From an uncultured candidate division WWE3 bacterium (GTDB lineage Bacteria; Patescibacteriota; WWE3; UBA101185; UBA10185), in NCBI GenBank assembly GCA_903879985.1, contig CAIRNR010000006.1, forward strand, positions 1 to 32,504: a stretch of 32,504 nucleotides of DNA, read 5' to 3'. The notes beneath the pieces are model-generated. The model was given only the letters and a program-made list of their open reading frames with translations, was not told the origin of the DNA and ran no database searches. Below are positions 8,775 through 17,415 of this stretch, in pieces. A program made the position numbers and the translations under genes. How positions within the stretch are numbered: the first letter of the stretch is position 1; each line of letters opens with the position of its first letter.

Positions 8775-9794
8775 ATGAAAAAAATACTAGTAACTGGTGC
8801 AGAGGGATTTATTGGTCATCATTTTGTAGAGCATATCCTAAAAAATACTGACTGGGATATTGTTTCACTAGACCGCCTAGACTCAACAGCCACATACGAC
8901 CGAATAACAGATATAGATTCATGGCAGGAAAATAAACATCGCGTAAAAAATGTGTGGCACGATTTAAAAGCACCATTAAATGAATATGTTCAAAAAGCAA
9001 TTGGCAAAGCAGATTACATTGTTCACTTAGCCGCAAGTAGTCACGTTGATCGCTCAATAACTTATCCAATGGAATTTGTTATGGATAACGTTGTGGGAAC
9101 TGCAAATATTTTAGACTATGCTCGAGGTCTAGAGGGTTTAGAAAAGTTTGTATATTTTTCAACCGATGAAGTTTTTGGACCAGCACCAGCCAATGTTGCC
9201 TACAAAGAATGGGACCGCTATCGCGCAAGTAATCCTTATGCCGCAAGTAAAGCAGGCGCCGAAGAATTATGCATAGCCTACGAAAACACTTACAAACTTC
9301 CAATAATAATTACTCACTGCATGAACGTATTTGGAGAACGCCAACATCCTGAAAAGTTTTTGCCAATGGTTGTTAAAAAAATATTATTTGAAGAAGAAGT
9401 AATCATTCACTCTGATCCAACTAGAACTAAATCAGGCTCAAGGTTTTATATACACGCGCGAGATGTGGCAGACGCTGTTTTATTTTTACTAAATACTCAA
9501 ACACATAACGGAGATAAATTTAATATCAAAGGTTATCGTGAAGTTGAAAATTTGGAGCTGGCACAAATGGTTGCAAAGATATTAAACAAACCACTTAAAT
9601 ATCAAATGTTAGATTTTCACAGCTCAAGACCTGGACATGATTTACGCTACGCACTCGACGGAACAAAGTTGCAGGAAATGGGATGGTATCCAAAAGCACC
9701 ATTTGAAGTTCGTTTAGAAAAATGCGTTAAATGGATGGTAGATAGACCAAAATGGTTACTCATAGATTCCGAAATTGTTAAAAAGGAAATTTAA
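8775..9794 (+). CDS. rmlB: dTDP-glucose 4,6-dehydratase-like SDR enzyme
   Basis: An extended short-chain dehydrogenase of 339 aa, cytoplasmic. The NAD-binding GAEGFIG is at 8-14; the dehydratase signature FSTDEVFG contains T130, D131 and E132, the residues that in RmlB carry out C5-C6 elimination; Y155 and K159 form the catalytic YxxxK. RPGHDLRYALD near the C-terminus is the sugar-nucleotide binding motif. It would convert an NDP-glucose to the 4-keto-6-deoxy sugar. It opens a tight three-gene operon (3-bp and 0-bp gaps) with RmlC- and RmlD-like genes. The substrate nucleotide is inferred. No rmlA is visible in the window. Confidence 0.85.
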   Translation: MKKILVTGAEGFIGHHFVEHILKNTDWDIVSLDRLDSTATYDRITDIDSWQENKHRVKNVWHDLKAPLNEYVQKAIGKADYIVHLAASSHVDRSITYPMEFVMDNVVGTANILDYARGLEGLEKFVYFSTDEVFGPAPANVAYKEWDRYRASNPYAASKAGAEELCIAYENTYKLPIIITHCMNVFGERQHPEKFLPMVVKKILFEEEVIIHSDPTRTKSGSRFYIHARDVADAVLFLLNTQTHNGDKFNIKGYREVENLELAQMVAKILNKPLKYQMLDFHSSRPGHDLRYALDGTKLQEMGWYPKAPFEVRLEKCVKWMVDRPKWLLIDSEIVKKEI

Positions 9795-9797
9795 TTT

Positions 9798-10364
9798 ATG
9801 ATAGATTTAAGTATGGCCATTCCACGCTCTGTTACAGCTACACACATTAAAGGTTTATTTGTTGTTAATCCGCATAGGTTCGAGGATAACCGAGGATTAT
9901 TTAGAGAAGCATTTACAATAAGTGTTTTGGAAAAAGCACTAGGTAGAGATTTTAAAGTAAAAGCTTGGAATCACTCGCGATCTTTGCCCAATGTAGTGCG
10001 AGGACTTCACTCTGAACAAGCATGTAAATTAATTTACCCAATAAACGGTGAAACCTTTGTAGCTGTTGCCGACATACGTCCGGAGTCAGAAACTTTTGGT
10101 CAACACATGACCTTTGAAGTTTCGGAAAGTAATCAATTAAGTATTTTTATAGATAAAGGTTTAGCAGTAGGTTTTTGTGCTAAAGGAAACCAAGCTGTGG
10201 ATTACCAATATCTTATGAATACCGAATATGACGAGCTTAAACCAACTGGAGTTTTATGGAACGATCAAACCCTAAATATTCAGTGGCCACTAAATAATCC
10301 AATATTGTCGGATCGCGATAGAAATAATCCTACGTTAAAAAGTTTATATCCGGAGAAATTTTAA
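9798..10364 (+). CDS. rmlC: dTDP-4-dehydrorhamnose 3,5-epimerase-like (RmlC cupin)
   Basis: A 188-aa cupin matching RmlC in order: RFEDNRGLFREAF, then NHSRSLPNVVRGLH with the catalytic His at 71, K77, the strand DYQYLM with the candidate acid Tyr, and the closing VLWNDQTLNIQWP. One deviation is clear: the usual AHGF motif reads AVGF at 123-126, so the second active-site His is replaced by Val. It may still epimerise one position, as some RmlC relatives do, or act on a different 4-keto sugar. It starts 3 bp after rmlB and its stop touches the start of rmlD. Confidence 0.82.
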   Translation: MIDLSMAIPRSVTATHIKGLFVVNPHRFEDNRGLFREAFTISVLEKALGRDFKVKAWNHSRSLPNVVRGLHSEQACKLIYPINGETFVAVADIRPESETFGQHMTFEVSESNQLSIFIDKGLAVGFCAKGNQAVDYQYLMNTEYDELKPTGVLWNDQTLNIQWPLNNPILSDRDRNNPTLKSLYPEKF

Positions 10365-11252
10365 ATGAAAGTATTAGTTACAGGAGCACAAGGTTTGGTA
10401 GGTTCAAGATTTGTTGAGCTATATAAAAATGATTTTGAGTTAGTTTGTCCAACAATTGAGGAATTAAACTTTAAGGATAAAACTAAAGTAACAGCTTATA
10501 TCGAAAAACTCCAACCAGACGCCATAGTTAACTTCGCGGCCATTACCGATGTACGCGCAGCACAAGCTGAGGTTGGAAATTTAGATGGAAATACTTGGAA
10601 AACCAATTTCGGAATACCTTGTTTACTTTCAGAGTTGGCGAATAAGCATAAAATTAAGTTGGTTCAAATAAGCACTGATTTAATATTTTCTGGAAAAGAT
10701 ACGGCCGATGCAAGTTACATAGAAAACGAAGATTTATCAAAACAAGATGAAAAGAAAATTTCATTTTATGGCTTATCAAAACTAGCTGCAGAAAAATATA
10801 TAAAGGAAAATTGTGAAAATTATTGCATCATACGAATTACCTATCCGTTTAGATCGAAGTTTACCAAAACGGATTTTGTTCGAAACTTTATAGAACTTTA
10901 CGATTCGAATAAGCTGTATCCAATGTTTAACGACAACGCAATTACGCCAACGTACATTGACGAGTTTTGTAATGTTCTAAACGTGGTATTAAACAGAAAC
11001 TTATCAGGTGTTTTACATGTTTGTTCCATAAACTCAACCTCGCATTATGAAGTTGCTAAATATGTTTTAGAAAAAACTGGTCGCGATTCCAGTAAATTAG
11101 TTACGATTCCTATGAAAATGTTTTTAGAAAAGATAACGATCATTCCAAGAGCAATTTATACCGCTATGGACACAAAGGCTACACAACAGATAACCGGAAT
11201 TTCTTTTAAAACTTGGCAACATTATGTAGACGAAATGTTGAGTCAGAATTGA
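10365..11252 (+). CDS. rmlD: dTDP-4-dehydrorhamnose reductase-like SDR enzyme
   Basis: A 295-aa reductase of the RmlD superfamily: GAQGLVG at 7-13 for NAD(P) binding, [11 protein letters not shown] at 103-105 and the catalytic Y135-x3-K139 in FYGLSK. It would reduce the 4-keto-6-deoxy sugar made by the two preceding enzymes, giving an NDP-rhamnose or a related 6-deoxy sugar for envelope glycans. The gene starts directly at the rmlC stop, so they are translationally coupled. It ends in TGA, 68 bp before tRNA-Arg. Confidence 0.85.
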   Translation: MKVLVTGAQGLVGSRFVELYKNDFELVCPTIEELNFKDKTKVTAYIEKLQPDAIVNFAAITDVRAAQAEVGNLDGNTWKTNFGIPCLLSELANKHKIKLVQISTDLIFSGKDTADASYIENEDLSKQDEKKISFYGLSKLAAEKYIKENCENYCIIRITYPFRSKFTKTDFVRNFIELYDSNKLYPMFNDNAITPTYIDEFCNVLNVVLNRNLSGVLHVCSINSTSHYEVAKYVLEKTGRDSSKLVTIPMKMFLEKITIIPRAIYTAMDTKATQQITGISFKTWQHYVDEMLSQN

Positions 11253-11269
11253 CTAATTTCCCAGACTAT

Positions 11270-11297
11270 TTGGTTTTCCATGATAATGCTGTAAAAT
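11270..11297 (+). promoter_or_regulatory. Promoter of tRNA-Arg
   Basis: TTGGTT (11270-11275), 16 bp, TAAAAT (11292-11297); the tRNA begins 24 bp after the -10 box. Confidence 0.5.
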
Positions 11298-11320
11298 ACG
11301 TTCGTTACCTAGTAAAACTG

Positions 11321-11396
11321 GCCCTCGTAGCTCAAAGGACAGAGCAGTTCCCTTCTAAGGAAAAGGTTGGGGGTTCGACTCCCTCCGGGGGCACCA
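11321..11396 (+). tRNA. tRNA-Arg (anticodon TCT)
   Basis: The acceptor GCCCTCG (11321-11327) pairs with CGGGGGC (11386-11392). The anticodon loop CTTCTAA gives TCT, and the T-arm GGGGGTTCGACTCCC is intact. CCA is encoded at 11394-11396. Confidence 0.97.
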
Positions 11397-11478
11397 GATC
11401 ACTTAACAAACGAAGTGCGTTTAGTGAGATGGGGTGCAACAGCGCGCAAAGCACGCGGATTGCCACCATAAGTTATAT
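11397..11478 (+). other. Structured spacer between two tRNA genes
   Basis: No gene. It holds CACTT/AAGTG (a small hairpin around 11400-11417) and a longer GC-rich imperfect hairpin around 11431-11466, in which GG.GCAA and CGCG pair with CGCG and TTGCC. There is no T-run, so it is not a normal terminator; it may be a processing or stability structure in a joint tRNA-Arg/tRNA-Leu transcript. The spacer ends in GCCACCA but shows no copy of the tRNA-Arg T-arm, so it is not counted as a tail repeat. Confidence 0.4.
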
Positions 11479-11484
11479 TATAAT
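11479..11484 (+). promoter_or_regulatory. -10 box before tRNA-Leu(TAA)
   Basis: A perfect TATAAT, 15 bp before the tRNA. No good -35 box at normal spacing. Confidence 0.4.
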
Positions 11485-11499
11485 AGGTAATAAGTTCAC

Positions 11500-11585
11500 G
11501 CCCGGGTGGTGGAATGGCAGACACGAAAGACTTAAAATCTTTTGCCTGCAAAGGCGTGCGGGTTCGACTCCCGCCCTGGGCACCA
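11500..11585 (+). tRNA. tRNA-Leu (anticodon TAA)
   Basis: The acceptor GCCCGGG (11500-11506) pairs with CCTGGGC (11575-11581) with one G-T pair. The anticodon loop CTTAAAA gives TAA. A long variable arm marks it as class II. CCA is encoded. Its last 21 nt (11565-11585) are repeated exactly at 11713-11733. Confidence 0.97.
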
Positions 11586-11638
11586 TTTAGCATAATAAAG
11601 TTAACGGCAACCAAAATATCCTATATAACAAGTTAATA

Positions 11639-11733
11639 GGGAGGCGAAAGGCGCAGGCGTGACGACGCCGAGCCGCGGTCGACGGTCGAGCTAGCAAGCG
11701 AGAACCGGCAACCGACTCCCGCCCTGGGCACCA
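11639..11733 (+). repeat. tRNA-tail repeat, tRNA-Leu(TAA) copy
   Basis: Begins 53 bp after tRNA-Leu(TAA). A 5' arm GGGAG (11639-11643) can pair with CTCCC (11716-11720), enclosing a GC-rich body with an internal GGCGT...ACGCC hairpin (about 11656-11669). The last 21 nt (11713-11733) are identical to the 3' end of tRNA-Leu(TAA), CCA included. Positions 11677-11708 match 25161-25192, in the tRNA-Pro tail repeat, at 30 of 32 bases. It is non-coding; function unknown. Confidence 0.7.
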
Positions 11734-11740
11734 ATAAAAA

Positions 11741-12751
11741 CTAATTTATAGTCACATCGTACTCTTTAGTCTTAATCTTAATGGGACCGGTTAAATCCAT
11801 ATTACCGTCCTTTAATATAGCCATAAAAACATCGCAACGACCAGTAGATTGTTTCCAAACGTCTTGAGTACTGGAATCGTCGGGATTTTTTAAGTCAGCC
11901 TTTCTTACATTTATCATTTCTGTTAGCCACTTTGATTCATCCACCCCATCTTTTGGACTGCCATGCATGTTCTTACTTGTCTTGTCTATTAACGCACCAA
12001 TACTATCAGGATCGTCACCTTCGCCATGTTGAATAATCGTATCGTAAAAAAATGCTCGACCCAAAGCTGAAACAACACCATTATCTTGAGCCAATTTCAA
12101 AGCCGGAAAATAATAAAGTTTATCTGTTACTTCATCCTGAGCATCACGAAAAGCTACATTTTCGTCGGCCGTTTTTTTCCAATCATCCGCAAAACCTTTT
12201 AGTTTTGATACTTTAGAACTTCCTTTTTCAGCTAAGTCTTTAAGAGTAGGTAAGTACTTTGCTAGGCGACTTTCAGTAAAACGTGTTAAGTAAAGTTTAA
12301 CAACCACATATAAATCTCCGTCGGCTGTTGTAAATCCAGCTTTTCCAGCAGTATAACCCCTGCCGTCGTCTAAATTTTCTATGTAATCATATTGAATATC
12401 GGTTTTTCCGTTTTCAAATAAACTGGTTAGTTGATCCGCACGCAATTTTTGCTCTGGAGTTAAAGAATTTAGTTCATCGGGAGTAGGTGAAGGTGTTGGT
12501 GTAGAAATCGGCGCCGAAGATTCTGGTATCTTTGCAGATGCCGTGGTACTGGCAGTAGTATCATCCAAAACACCAACTTGGCGTTCGATATTTACTAAAT
12601 TTTTTGCAGGGTCAGTTTCTGATGAATGTGTTGTCACCGAGCTTTTTGAAGAACGTCCGTTTTTGTTAGACACCACAATAAATATACCTATTCCCACAGC
12701 AAATAGTATTAATGTGACTATGAAAATGTATATGTAGTACTTTTTCATCAT
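11741..12751 (-). CDS. Membrane-anchored GH46 chitosanase
   Basis: Hydrolyses beta-1,4 bonds in chitosan (de-acetylated chitin-like polymer), outside the cell. Residues 5-28 form an N-terminal signal anchor; a Ser/Thr/Pro-rich linker follows to about 97. The catalytic domain starts with LTSLFENGK and continues QYDYIENLDDGRGYTAG, the GH46 signature. E113 (in FEN) corresponds to the general acid and D129 (in DDGRGYT) to the base; their spacing is two residues shorter than in Streptomyces CsnA. DLYVVVKLYL, FRDAQDEV, FYDTIIQHGEG and the final helices also follow the family. It is divergent from the synthase fusion gene with only 62 bp between start codons. Confidence 0.9.
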   Translation of the reverse strand: MMKKYYIYIFIVTLILFAVGIGIFIVVSNKNGRSSKSSVTTHSSETDPAKNLVNIERQVGVLDDTTASTTASAKIPESSAPISTPTPSPTPDELNSLTPEQKLRADQLTSLFENGKTDIQYDYIENLDDGRGYTAGKAGFTTADGDLYVVVKLYLTRFTESRLAKYLPTLKDLAEKGSSKVSKLKGFADDWKKTADENVAFRDAQDEVTDKLYYFPALKLAQDNGVVSALGRAFFYDTIIQHGEGDDPDSIGALIDKTSKNMHGSPKDGVDESKWLTEMINVRKADLKNPDDSSTQDVWKQSTGRCDVFMAILKDGNMDLTGPIKIKTKEYDVTIN

Positions 12752-12762
12752 GATTACGGCAA

Positions 12763-12791
12763 TTGAACTTAGCTAGCAAATAGTATATCTT
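12763..12791 (+). promoter_or_regulatory. Promoter of the GH18-NodB-GT2 gene
   Basis: TTGAAC (12763-12768), 17 bp, TATCTT (12786-12791). Transcription would start some 16 nt before the ATG at 12814; there is no Shine-Dalgarno site. The -10 box overlaps the -10 box of the opposite promoter. Confidence 0.5.
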
Positions 12792-12810
12792 ACTGTGTAC
12801 AAAAGTCGAA
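12782..12810 (-). promoter_or_regulatory. Promoter of the chitosanase gene
   Basis: On the minus strand: TTCGAC (12810-12805), 17 bp, TATACT (12787-12782). It overlaps the divergent promoter by ten bases, so two polymerases could not bind both at once. Confidence 0.5.
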
Positions 12811-12813
12811 CGT

Positions 12814-15800
12814 ATGAAATCAAGCAATAATAAAGAAAATACACAAAATCAAATTTTTTACGACAAGTCAAAAGTACGTTGGCCTATTTTCTTAATTACG
12901 GTTGGGTTGGGTATTACTCTCATTATATTTATTTATTACGGTTTAGTAAAATCGATCCAACAAAATGTCATCTTACCTCAGGTAACAATTCCAAATACAA
13001 ACACAATTACAAAAGTAGAAACACCAACTACAAATGTAAATAACGCCCAAACCACAGCACTAAAAAAGATAGCTACACTTTTTTTAGGCATAGCTAAAAA
13101 GGTCAGCGCCACACCAAACTCCTTAAATGTTGCTTTTTATCAACCTTCAGAACCTGACGGTTGGGTTTCGCTTAAAAGAAATTTGGCGACAATAAATGTA
13201 TTAATTCCTGAATGGATTTATTTAAAGGACGAAACAGGTGCAATAGGTTTATACGATACAGAAGATCAATCCAGAGTTTTAACATATCTTCAGAACAATA
13301 ACTCAGATGTAAAAGTCGAACCCTTAATAAATAATTACAGTGACACAATGCAAGACTTCGATCCTGTGTTACTTGGAAAAGTTTTGCGAAATCCCACAGC
13401 CCGCAAAAACCTAGTTGAAAATTTATATACTTACGCCACAACATATAAATTATCAGGAATTACAATTGATTTAGAAAACACCAATCCGCTAGACGAACCA
13501 TACTACAATTTATTTACTCAACAATTACACGCAAGATTTACGCCAGATAACCTTCAAGTACTTGTTGGTTTGCCTCCAGATAACGTGGACGTAAATTATT
13601 CATTCCTGTCAAAAAACAGCGATTACTTAATTTTCATGATGTACGACAATCACTGGAACACTGGTCCGGCAGGGGCTATTGCGCCACAAGATTGGTTTAT
13701 AAATTCCCTTACAAATATTTCAAAAATGGTTCCAAAAGAAAAGACACTGATAGCCCTTGGTAATTACGCATACGATTGGGATTTAACAAAAAAGACTCCA
13801 GCGGTTACCAGAACTGTTGAAGAAACGCTAAAAATGGCAAAAGACTCCGGGGCGCAGGTTCAATTTGATCAAACAACGTTAAACCCAAAATTTTCTTACG
13901 TGGACACAAATAAAGATCAGCATTCTGTTTGGTATTTGGATGCAACAACTTTTTATAACCAATTTTTAGCTACACAAAAGTTTAATATGGCAGGAATAGG
14001 GATTTGGCGACTTGGCTCCGAAGATAGTTCGATTTGGTCAATATTCAAAAACAGAGATAATCTTAGCCAAGCAATACCTGATATTTCAAATATAAATTTG
14101 GATTTATCCATTATGTATCAAGGCACCGGAGAAGTTTTAAAGGTTATATCGGCACAGCACCCAGGAAAACGCGATATAACAACAGATAAAGTAAGCGGCT
14201 TAATCACAAATCAAAACATCACTGTATATCCCGATCCATTTGAAATTCAAAGACTTGGATCAGGCGTAACACCTCAAAAACAAATAGCTCTAACATTTGA
14301 CGACGGACCTTCAAACAAATACACTCCAGAGATTTTAAAAATATTAAAAGACAATAACGTAACGGCAACTTTTTTTATTGTGGGAAGCCAAGCAAATCTT
14401 TATCCGGATATTATCAAACAAATGTATCAAGCAGGTAATGAAATCGGAAGTCATACATACACGCACCCAAACTTATCTAAAATATCAACCAACTACGAAG
14501 AAATAGAATTAAATTCAACACAAAGACTGATTGAATCTATAACCGGGCATAGTACGCTTCTTTTTAGGCCACCATTTGGAGAAGACGCTGAACCCGAAAC
14601 TCCGGAAGAAATAAATCCTGTGTTATTAACAAGTGAGCTTGGCTATTACACCGTCGGCATGGGAATTGATCCAAAAGATTGGGCACAACCTGGCAGTGAT
14701 GAAATAGTAAATCGTATCAGCGCACAATTGCAGGAAAGCGACGGTCACATAATTTTATTACACGATAGCGGTGGAGATAGGGAACAAACAATTCAAGCTT
14801 TATCAAAAATAATCTCCACGTTAAAAGACCAAGGCTATACATTTGTAAGCGTTTCCGACTTAATGGGACTTCCTAAAGATATAGTTATGCCTCCAATACA
14901 AAATCAATCGGCGTTAAATACATTTAGTAATGACGCAGGATTTATTATTCTTTCTAAATTGCTTAATCTTTTTAAAATTCTATTTTGGATAGGAATCATT
15001 TTGGGAATAGCAAGAATAGGCATAATAATTTCATTGGCTACTTTTCAAAAGTTATTTTCGAGGTTCAAAAAATTTGACGACACATACCAGCCAAAAGTTA
15101 GCGTTATTGTGCCGGCATGGAATGAGGAAAAGGTGATCATACAAACGGTTGAAACGTTATTGAAATCAGATTATAAAAACTTCGACATCTTAGTTGTAGA
15201 AAACGGATCGTCAGACAAAACCTACCGTGTCGCTCAAAAAGAATTTAGAAATAACCCAAAGGTAAAAGTATATTCATTGCCCAACGGTGGAAAATCTAAT
15301 GCGCTAAACTATGCTGCAACTATTAGCTCAGCCGAAATTCTAATTATCCAAGACGCTGACGGAATAATTTTGCCTGATACAATCTCTAAAATCGTAAAAC
15401 ATTTTGCGAATCCAAAGGTCGGTGCGGTTTCAGGTAACGTAAAAGTAGGTAACAAAATAAATATAATTACAAAATTGCAGGCCCTTGAGTACGTAATAAG
15501 TCAAAATCTGGATCGTCGCGCGTTTAGTGTTTTAAATGCAATAGCCGTTGTTCCCGGCGCAATTGGAGGCTGGCGAAAGGATGTTGTTAACAAATTGGAC
15601 GGATTTTATTCAGATACATTGGCCGAAGATACAGAATTAACTTTAAGAATTGCAAAGCTTAGTTATAAGATAGCTTACGAACAAAGCGCCATCGCTTACA
15701 CCGAAGCTCCAGAAACTATCGACGTATTTATTAAGCAACGTTTCAGGTGGATGTTTGGGACTTTCCAGGCTGCTTGGAAACATCTAAATACTTTATTTAA

Positions 15801-16209
15801 TCCAAAGTATCGTGCGATGGGATTTGTAACCATTCCGAATATAATTATTTACCAAGTTTTGTTCCCAATCGTTGCTCCTTTGCTTGATATTTTTACGATA
15901 GCCGCATTGGCCTTTGCCTTATGGCAAAGAAATATTCACACAGATATTTCATCCGATAGCCTGTATCAAATCATTGGTTTCTATCTGCTTTTTACACTTG
16001 TAGATTTTATTACTTGCATAGTGGCATTTTTGCTGGAACCCCAGGAAGATAAAAAACTTTTGATATATTTGCCATTACAGCGTTTGTTTTACAGATACCT
16101 GCTTTATGTTGTATCTATCAAATCAATGTTAACCGTTGTAAAGGGACCCTATGTAGAATGGGAGCTTAAGGAACGAAAAGGCAACTTGTTTGCTACTGAA
16201 ACTGCCTAG
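12814..16209 (+). CDS. Trifunctional fusion: GH18-like domain, NodB polysaccharide deacetylase, GT2 polymer synthase
   Basis: 1131 aa. Helix 24-45 anchors the N-terminus. Residues ~100-440 form a GH18-like barrel; SGITIDLENTN holds the catalytic pattern with D219 and E221, and GIGIWRLGSED closes the barrel. Residues ~490-690 form a NodB deacetylase with all motifs: TFDDGPS (D496, D497), SHTYTHP (H547, H551; with D497 the metal triad), RPPFGE, DPKDWAQPG and ILLHDSGG. Helices around 715-745 lead to a cytoplasmic GT2 domain from ~760: VIVPAWNEE, DAD (D847, D849), ED (938-939) and QRFRW (975-979), the processive-synthase set of PgaC, NodC and chitin synthases. Three or four helices end the protein. 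Inferred job: make a beta-linked GlcNAc polymer, export it, de-acetylate it and cut it. Confidence 0.9.
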   Translation: MKSSNNKENTQNQIFYDKSKVRWPIFLITVGLGITLIIFIYYGLVKSIQQNVILPQVTIPNTNTITKVETPTTNVNNAQTTALKKIATLFLGIAKKVSATPNSLNVAFYQPSEPDGWVSLKRNLATINVLIPEWIYLKDETGAIGLYDTEDQSRVLTYLQNNNSDVKVEPLINNYSDTMQDFDPVLLGKVLRNPTARKNLVENLYTYATTYKLSGITIDLENTNPLDEPYYNLFTQQLHARFTPDNLQVLVGLPPDNVDVNYSFLSKNSDYLIFMMYDNHWNTGPAGAIAPQDWFINSLTNISKMVPKEKTLIALGNYAYDWDLTKKTPAVTRTVEETLKMAKDSGAQVQFDQTTLNPKFSYVDTNKDQHSVWYLDATTFYNQFLATQKFNMAGIGIWRLGSEDSSIWSIFKNRDNLSQAIPDISNINLDLSIMYQGTGEVLKVISAQHPGKRDITTDKVSGLITNQNITVYPDPFEIQRLGSGVTPQKQIALTFDDGPSNKYTPEILKILKDNNVTATFFIVGSQANLYPDIIKQMYQAGNEIGSHTYTHPNLSKISTNYEEIELNSTQRLIESITGHSTLLFRPPFGEDAEPETPEEINPVLLTSELGYYTVGMGIDPKDWAQPGSDEIVNRISAQLQESDGHIILLHDSGGDREQTIQALSKIISTLKDQGYTFVSVSDLMGLPKDIVMPPIQNQSALNTFSNDAGFIILSKLLNLFKILFWIGIILGIARIGIIISLATFQKLFSRFKKFDDTYQPKVSVIVPAWNEEKVIIQTVETLLKSDYKNFDILVVENGSSDKTYRVAQKEFRNNPKVKVYSLPNGGKSNALNYAATISSAEILIIQDADGIILPDTISKIVKHFANPKVGAVSGNVKVGNKINIITKLQALEYVISQNLDRRAFSVLNAIAVVPGAIGGWRKDVVNKLDGFYSDTLAEDTELTLRIAKLSYKIAYEQSAIAYTEAPETIDVFIKQRFRWMFGTFQAAWKHLNTLFNPKYRAMGFVTIPNIIIYQVLFPIVAPLLDIFTIAALAFALWQRNIHTDISSDSLYQIIGFYLLFTLVDFITCIVAFLLEPQEDKKLLIYLPLQRLFYRYLLYVVSIKSMLTVVKGPYVEWELKERKGNLFATETA

Positions 16210-16242
16210 GTGAATTTACGAGGCAACACGATCCTATAGCCT

Positions 16243-16271
16243 TTGACACATGCTCTTTTTTGTTATAAAAT
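16243..16271 (+). promoter_or_regulatory. Strong promoter of the 16325 gene
   Basis: TTGACA (16243-16248), 17 bp, TAAAAT (16266-16271), followed by a ~50-nt leader with GGATAAGGAG just before the ATG. Confidence 0.75.
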
Positions 16272-16324
16272 CCCCGAGATGTTAGTTAACCCATATTATG
16301 AAGTGAAAGGATAAGGAGTTTATC

Positions 16325-17008
16325 ATGAAAGTTTTAAGTAGTTTTGGCAACAATAAGTTTTTGAGAATTGGTTTGATCTTCGTGTTCATGTTCATGGCCC
16401 TGGCCGCTGTACCCACGCAACCTACGCAGGCAGCAACGATCAACGGGGGTATTCCGACAAACGATCCATGGGTATTGGTTCCTATAACGGGTCACTTGAA
16501 CACCTCCCAGGTAGATTATGCAGGCAAAGCCATTCGCCCCGACCTATTGGGTCTTTTTGATCCCACCAAGGACGCCGGAATCGGTGCACTGTGTACATCG
16601 GCGGCCAAAGCATCTTTACCTTGCTCCTGGAAAGTGACCATGTTGGCAGGAAACCCTGTTATCAACATGCGCCTCCTGTCCGGAGAAAAGTACGTGATTG
16701 CGGACATCACGGCCACAAAGGTTGCATTCAAAGATATTGTAGCCTACCCTGATAGCTACAATAATCAGACCAAGGGTTGGTACATCGAGATCCAGATGGC
16801 AACCTGGCTGCTGGAGCGCTATGGCCTTGAAAAAGTGTTTTTTGATATCGCAGGGCAATCGATAAAAACCTACGATATGGTGAACAAGCAAGCCGGCGAA
16901 CCGACCATTGGTATCCTCGAAGACATACACGGGCTTAAGCCACGTTTGATCGGAGATACCCAGTTCACACCGGTCGTAAGTAACTTGTGGTTTTATCAGA
17001 TACCATAA
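16325..17008 (+). CDS. Secreted orphan protein, 227 aa, paralogue of the 17416 gene
   Basis: Function not recognised. The N-terminus is a classic signal peptide: basic start, hydrophobic core about 15-30, cleavage expected after PTQA (about residue 36). The mature part has a Cys pair (LCTSAAKASLPC) and a segment GWYIEIQMATWLLERYGLEK that aligns with GWFTYIKVAQWLTKLGMGRL in the gene at 17416; both proteins end in a V.S..W.Y motif. G/C-rich third codon positions, a strong promoter, a Shine-Dalgarno site and its own terminator suggest high expression. Possibly an abundant cell-surface protein. Confidence 0.7.
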   Translation: MKVLSSFGNNKFLRIGLIFVFMFMALAAVPTQPTQAATINGGIPTNDPWVLVPITGHLNTSQVDYAGKAIRPDLLGLFDPTKDAGIGALCTSAAKASLPCSWKVTMLAGNPVINMRLLSGEKYVIADITATKVAFKDIVAYPDSYNNQTKGWYIEIQMATWLLERYGLEKVFFDIAGQSIKTYDMVNKQAGEPTIGILEDIHGLKPRLIGDTQFTPVVSNLWFYQIP

Positions 17009-17031
17009 AACCAGGCCGCAATTAAAGCAGT

Positions 17032-17081
17032 TTAACCAAACGGAAGCTAGATATAAAAATCTACTAGCTTCCGTTTTTTTT
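17032..17081 (+). terminator. Terminator, copy 1 of an identical pair
   Basis: A 12-bp perfect stem, AACGGAAGCTAG (17039-17050) with its complement at 17064-17075, then eight T. The 50 bp at 17032-17081 are identical to 18092-18141. Confidence 0.93.
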
Positions 17082-17104
17082 GGCCTCTGTATGCCCTATA
17101 GCAT

Positions 17105-17133
17105 TTGACTGGTGCATAAATTGCGTATAGAAT
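17105..17133 (+). promoter_or_regulatory. Strong promoter of the 17190-18078 operon
   Basis: TTGACT (17105-17110), 17 bp, TAGAAT (17128-17133): the same architecture as the promoter at 16243. Confidence 0.7.
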
Positions 17134-17189
17134 GTTTGTCAATGTAATCAAAATTATCAGATCAATGAGAGAAAGGTTAGGAGGCAAAA

Positions 17190-17414
17190 ATGACAGAGCA
17201 AGCAATGCTGGAAGTTTTCAACAAATGGTTGGAAAATGTGGGACACCCGGGACTAATCTCCTTTGTCAGCGACATCGATGTGGAAAAAGCAGTAATTCAC
17301 TGCCAGGTTCCCTTGATGGGAGATTTTGCCTTTGGAATTACACCTGAGGGCATGGTCGAAGACAAGAATGGTTATCTCAAGAGCTGGGAGTTGGTAAAAA
17401 TAGAGGGCAAATAA
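17190..17414 (+). CDS. Orphan small protein, 74 aa
   Basis: Not recognised. TTAGGAGG lies 7 bp before ATG and decides this start over the in-phase-shifted one at 17132. It is a small soluble protein with an N-terminal helix (EQAMLEVFNKWLENV) and a C-terminal beta-looking half; one Cys (VIHCQV). No signal peptide. Its stop is 1 bp from the ATG of the membrane-anchored gene at 17416, so the two form a coupled pair, perhaps a cytoplasmic partner of that protein. Codon use is G/C-richer than in the metabolic genes. Confidence 0.65.
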   Translation: MTEQAMLEVFNKWLENVGHPGLISFVSDIDVEKAVIHCQVPLMGDFAFGITPEGMVEDKNGYLKSWELVKIEGK

Positions 17415-17415
17415 T

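Noticed and set aside
11213-11614. Open reading frames on both strands across the tRNA-Arg/tRNA-Leu region
   Set aside because: Their peptides are translations of tRNA genes and their antisense; no ribosome site or family match.
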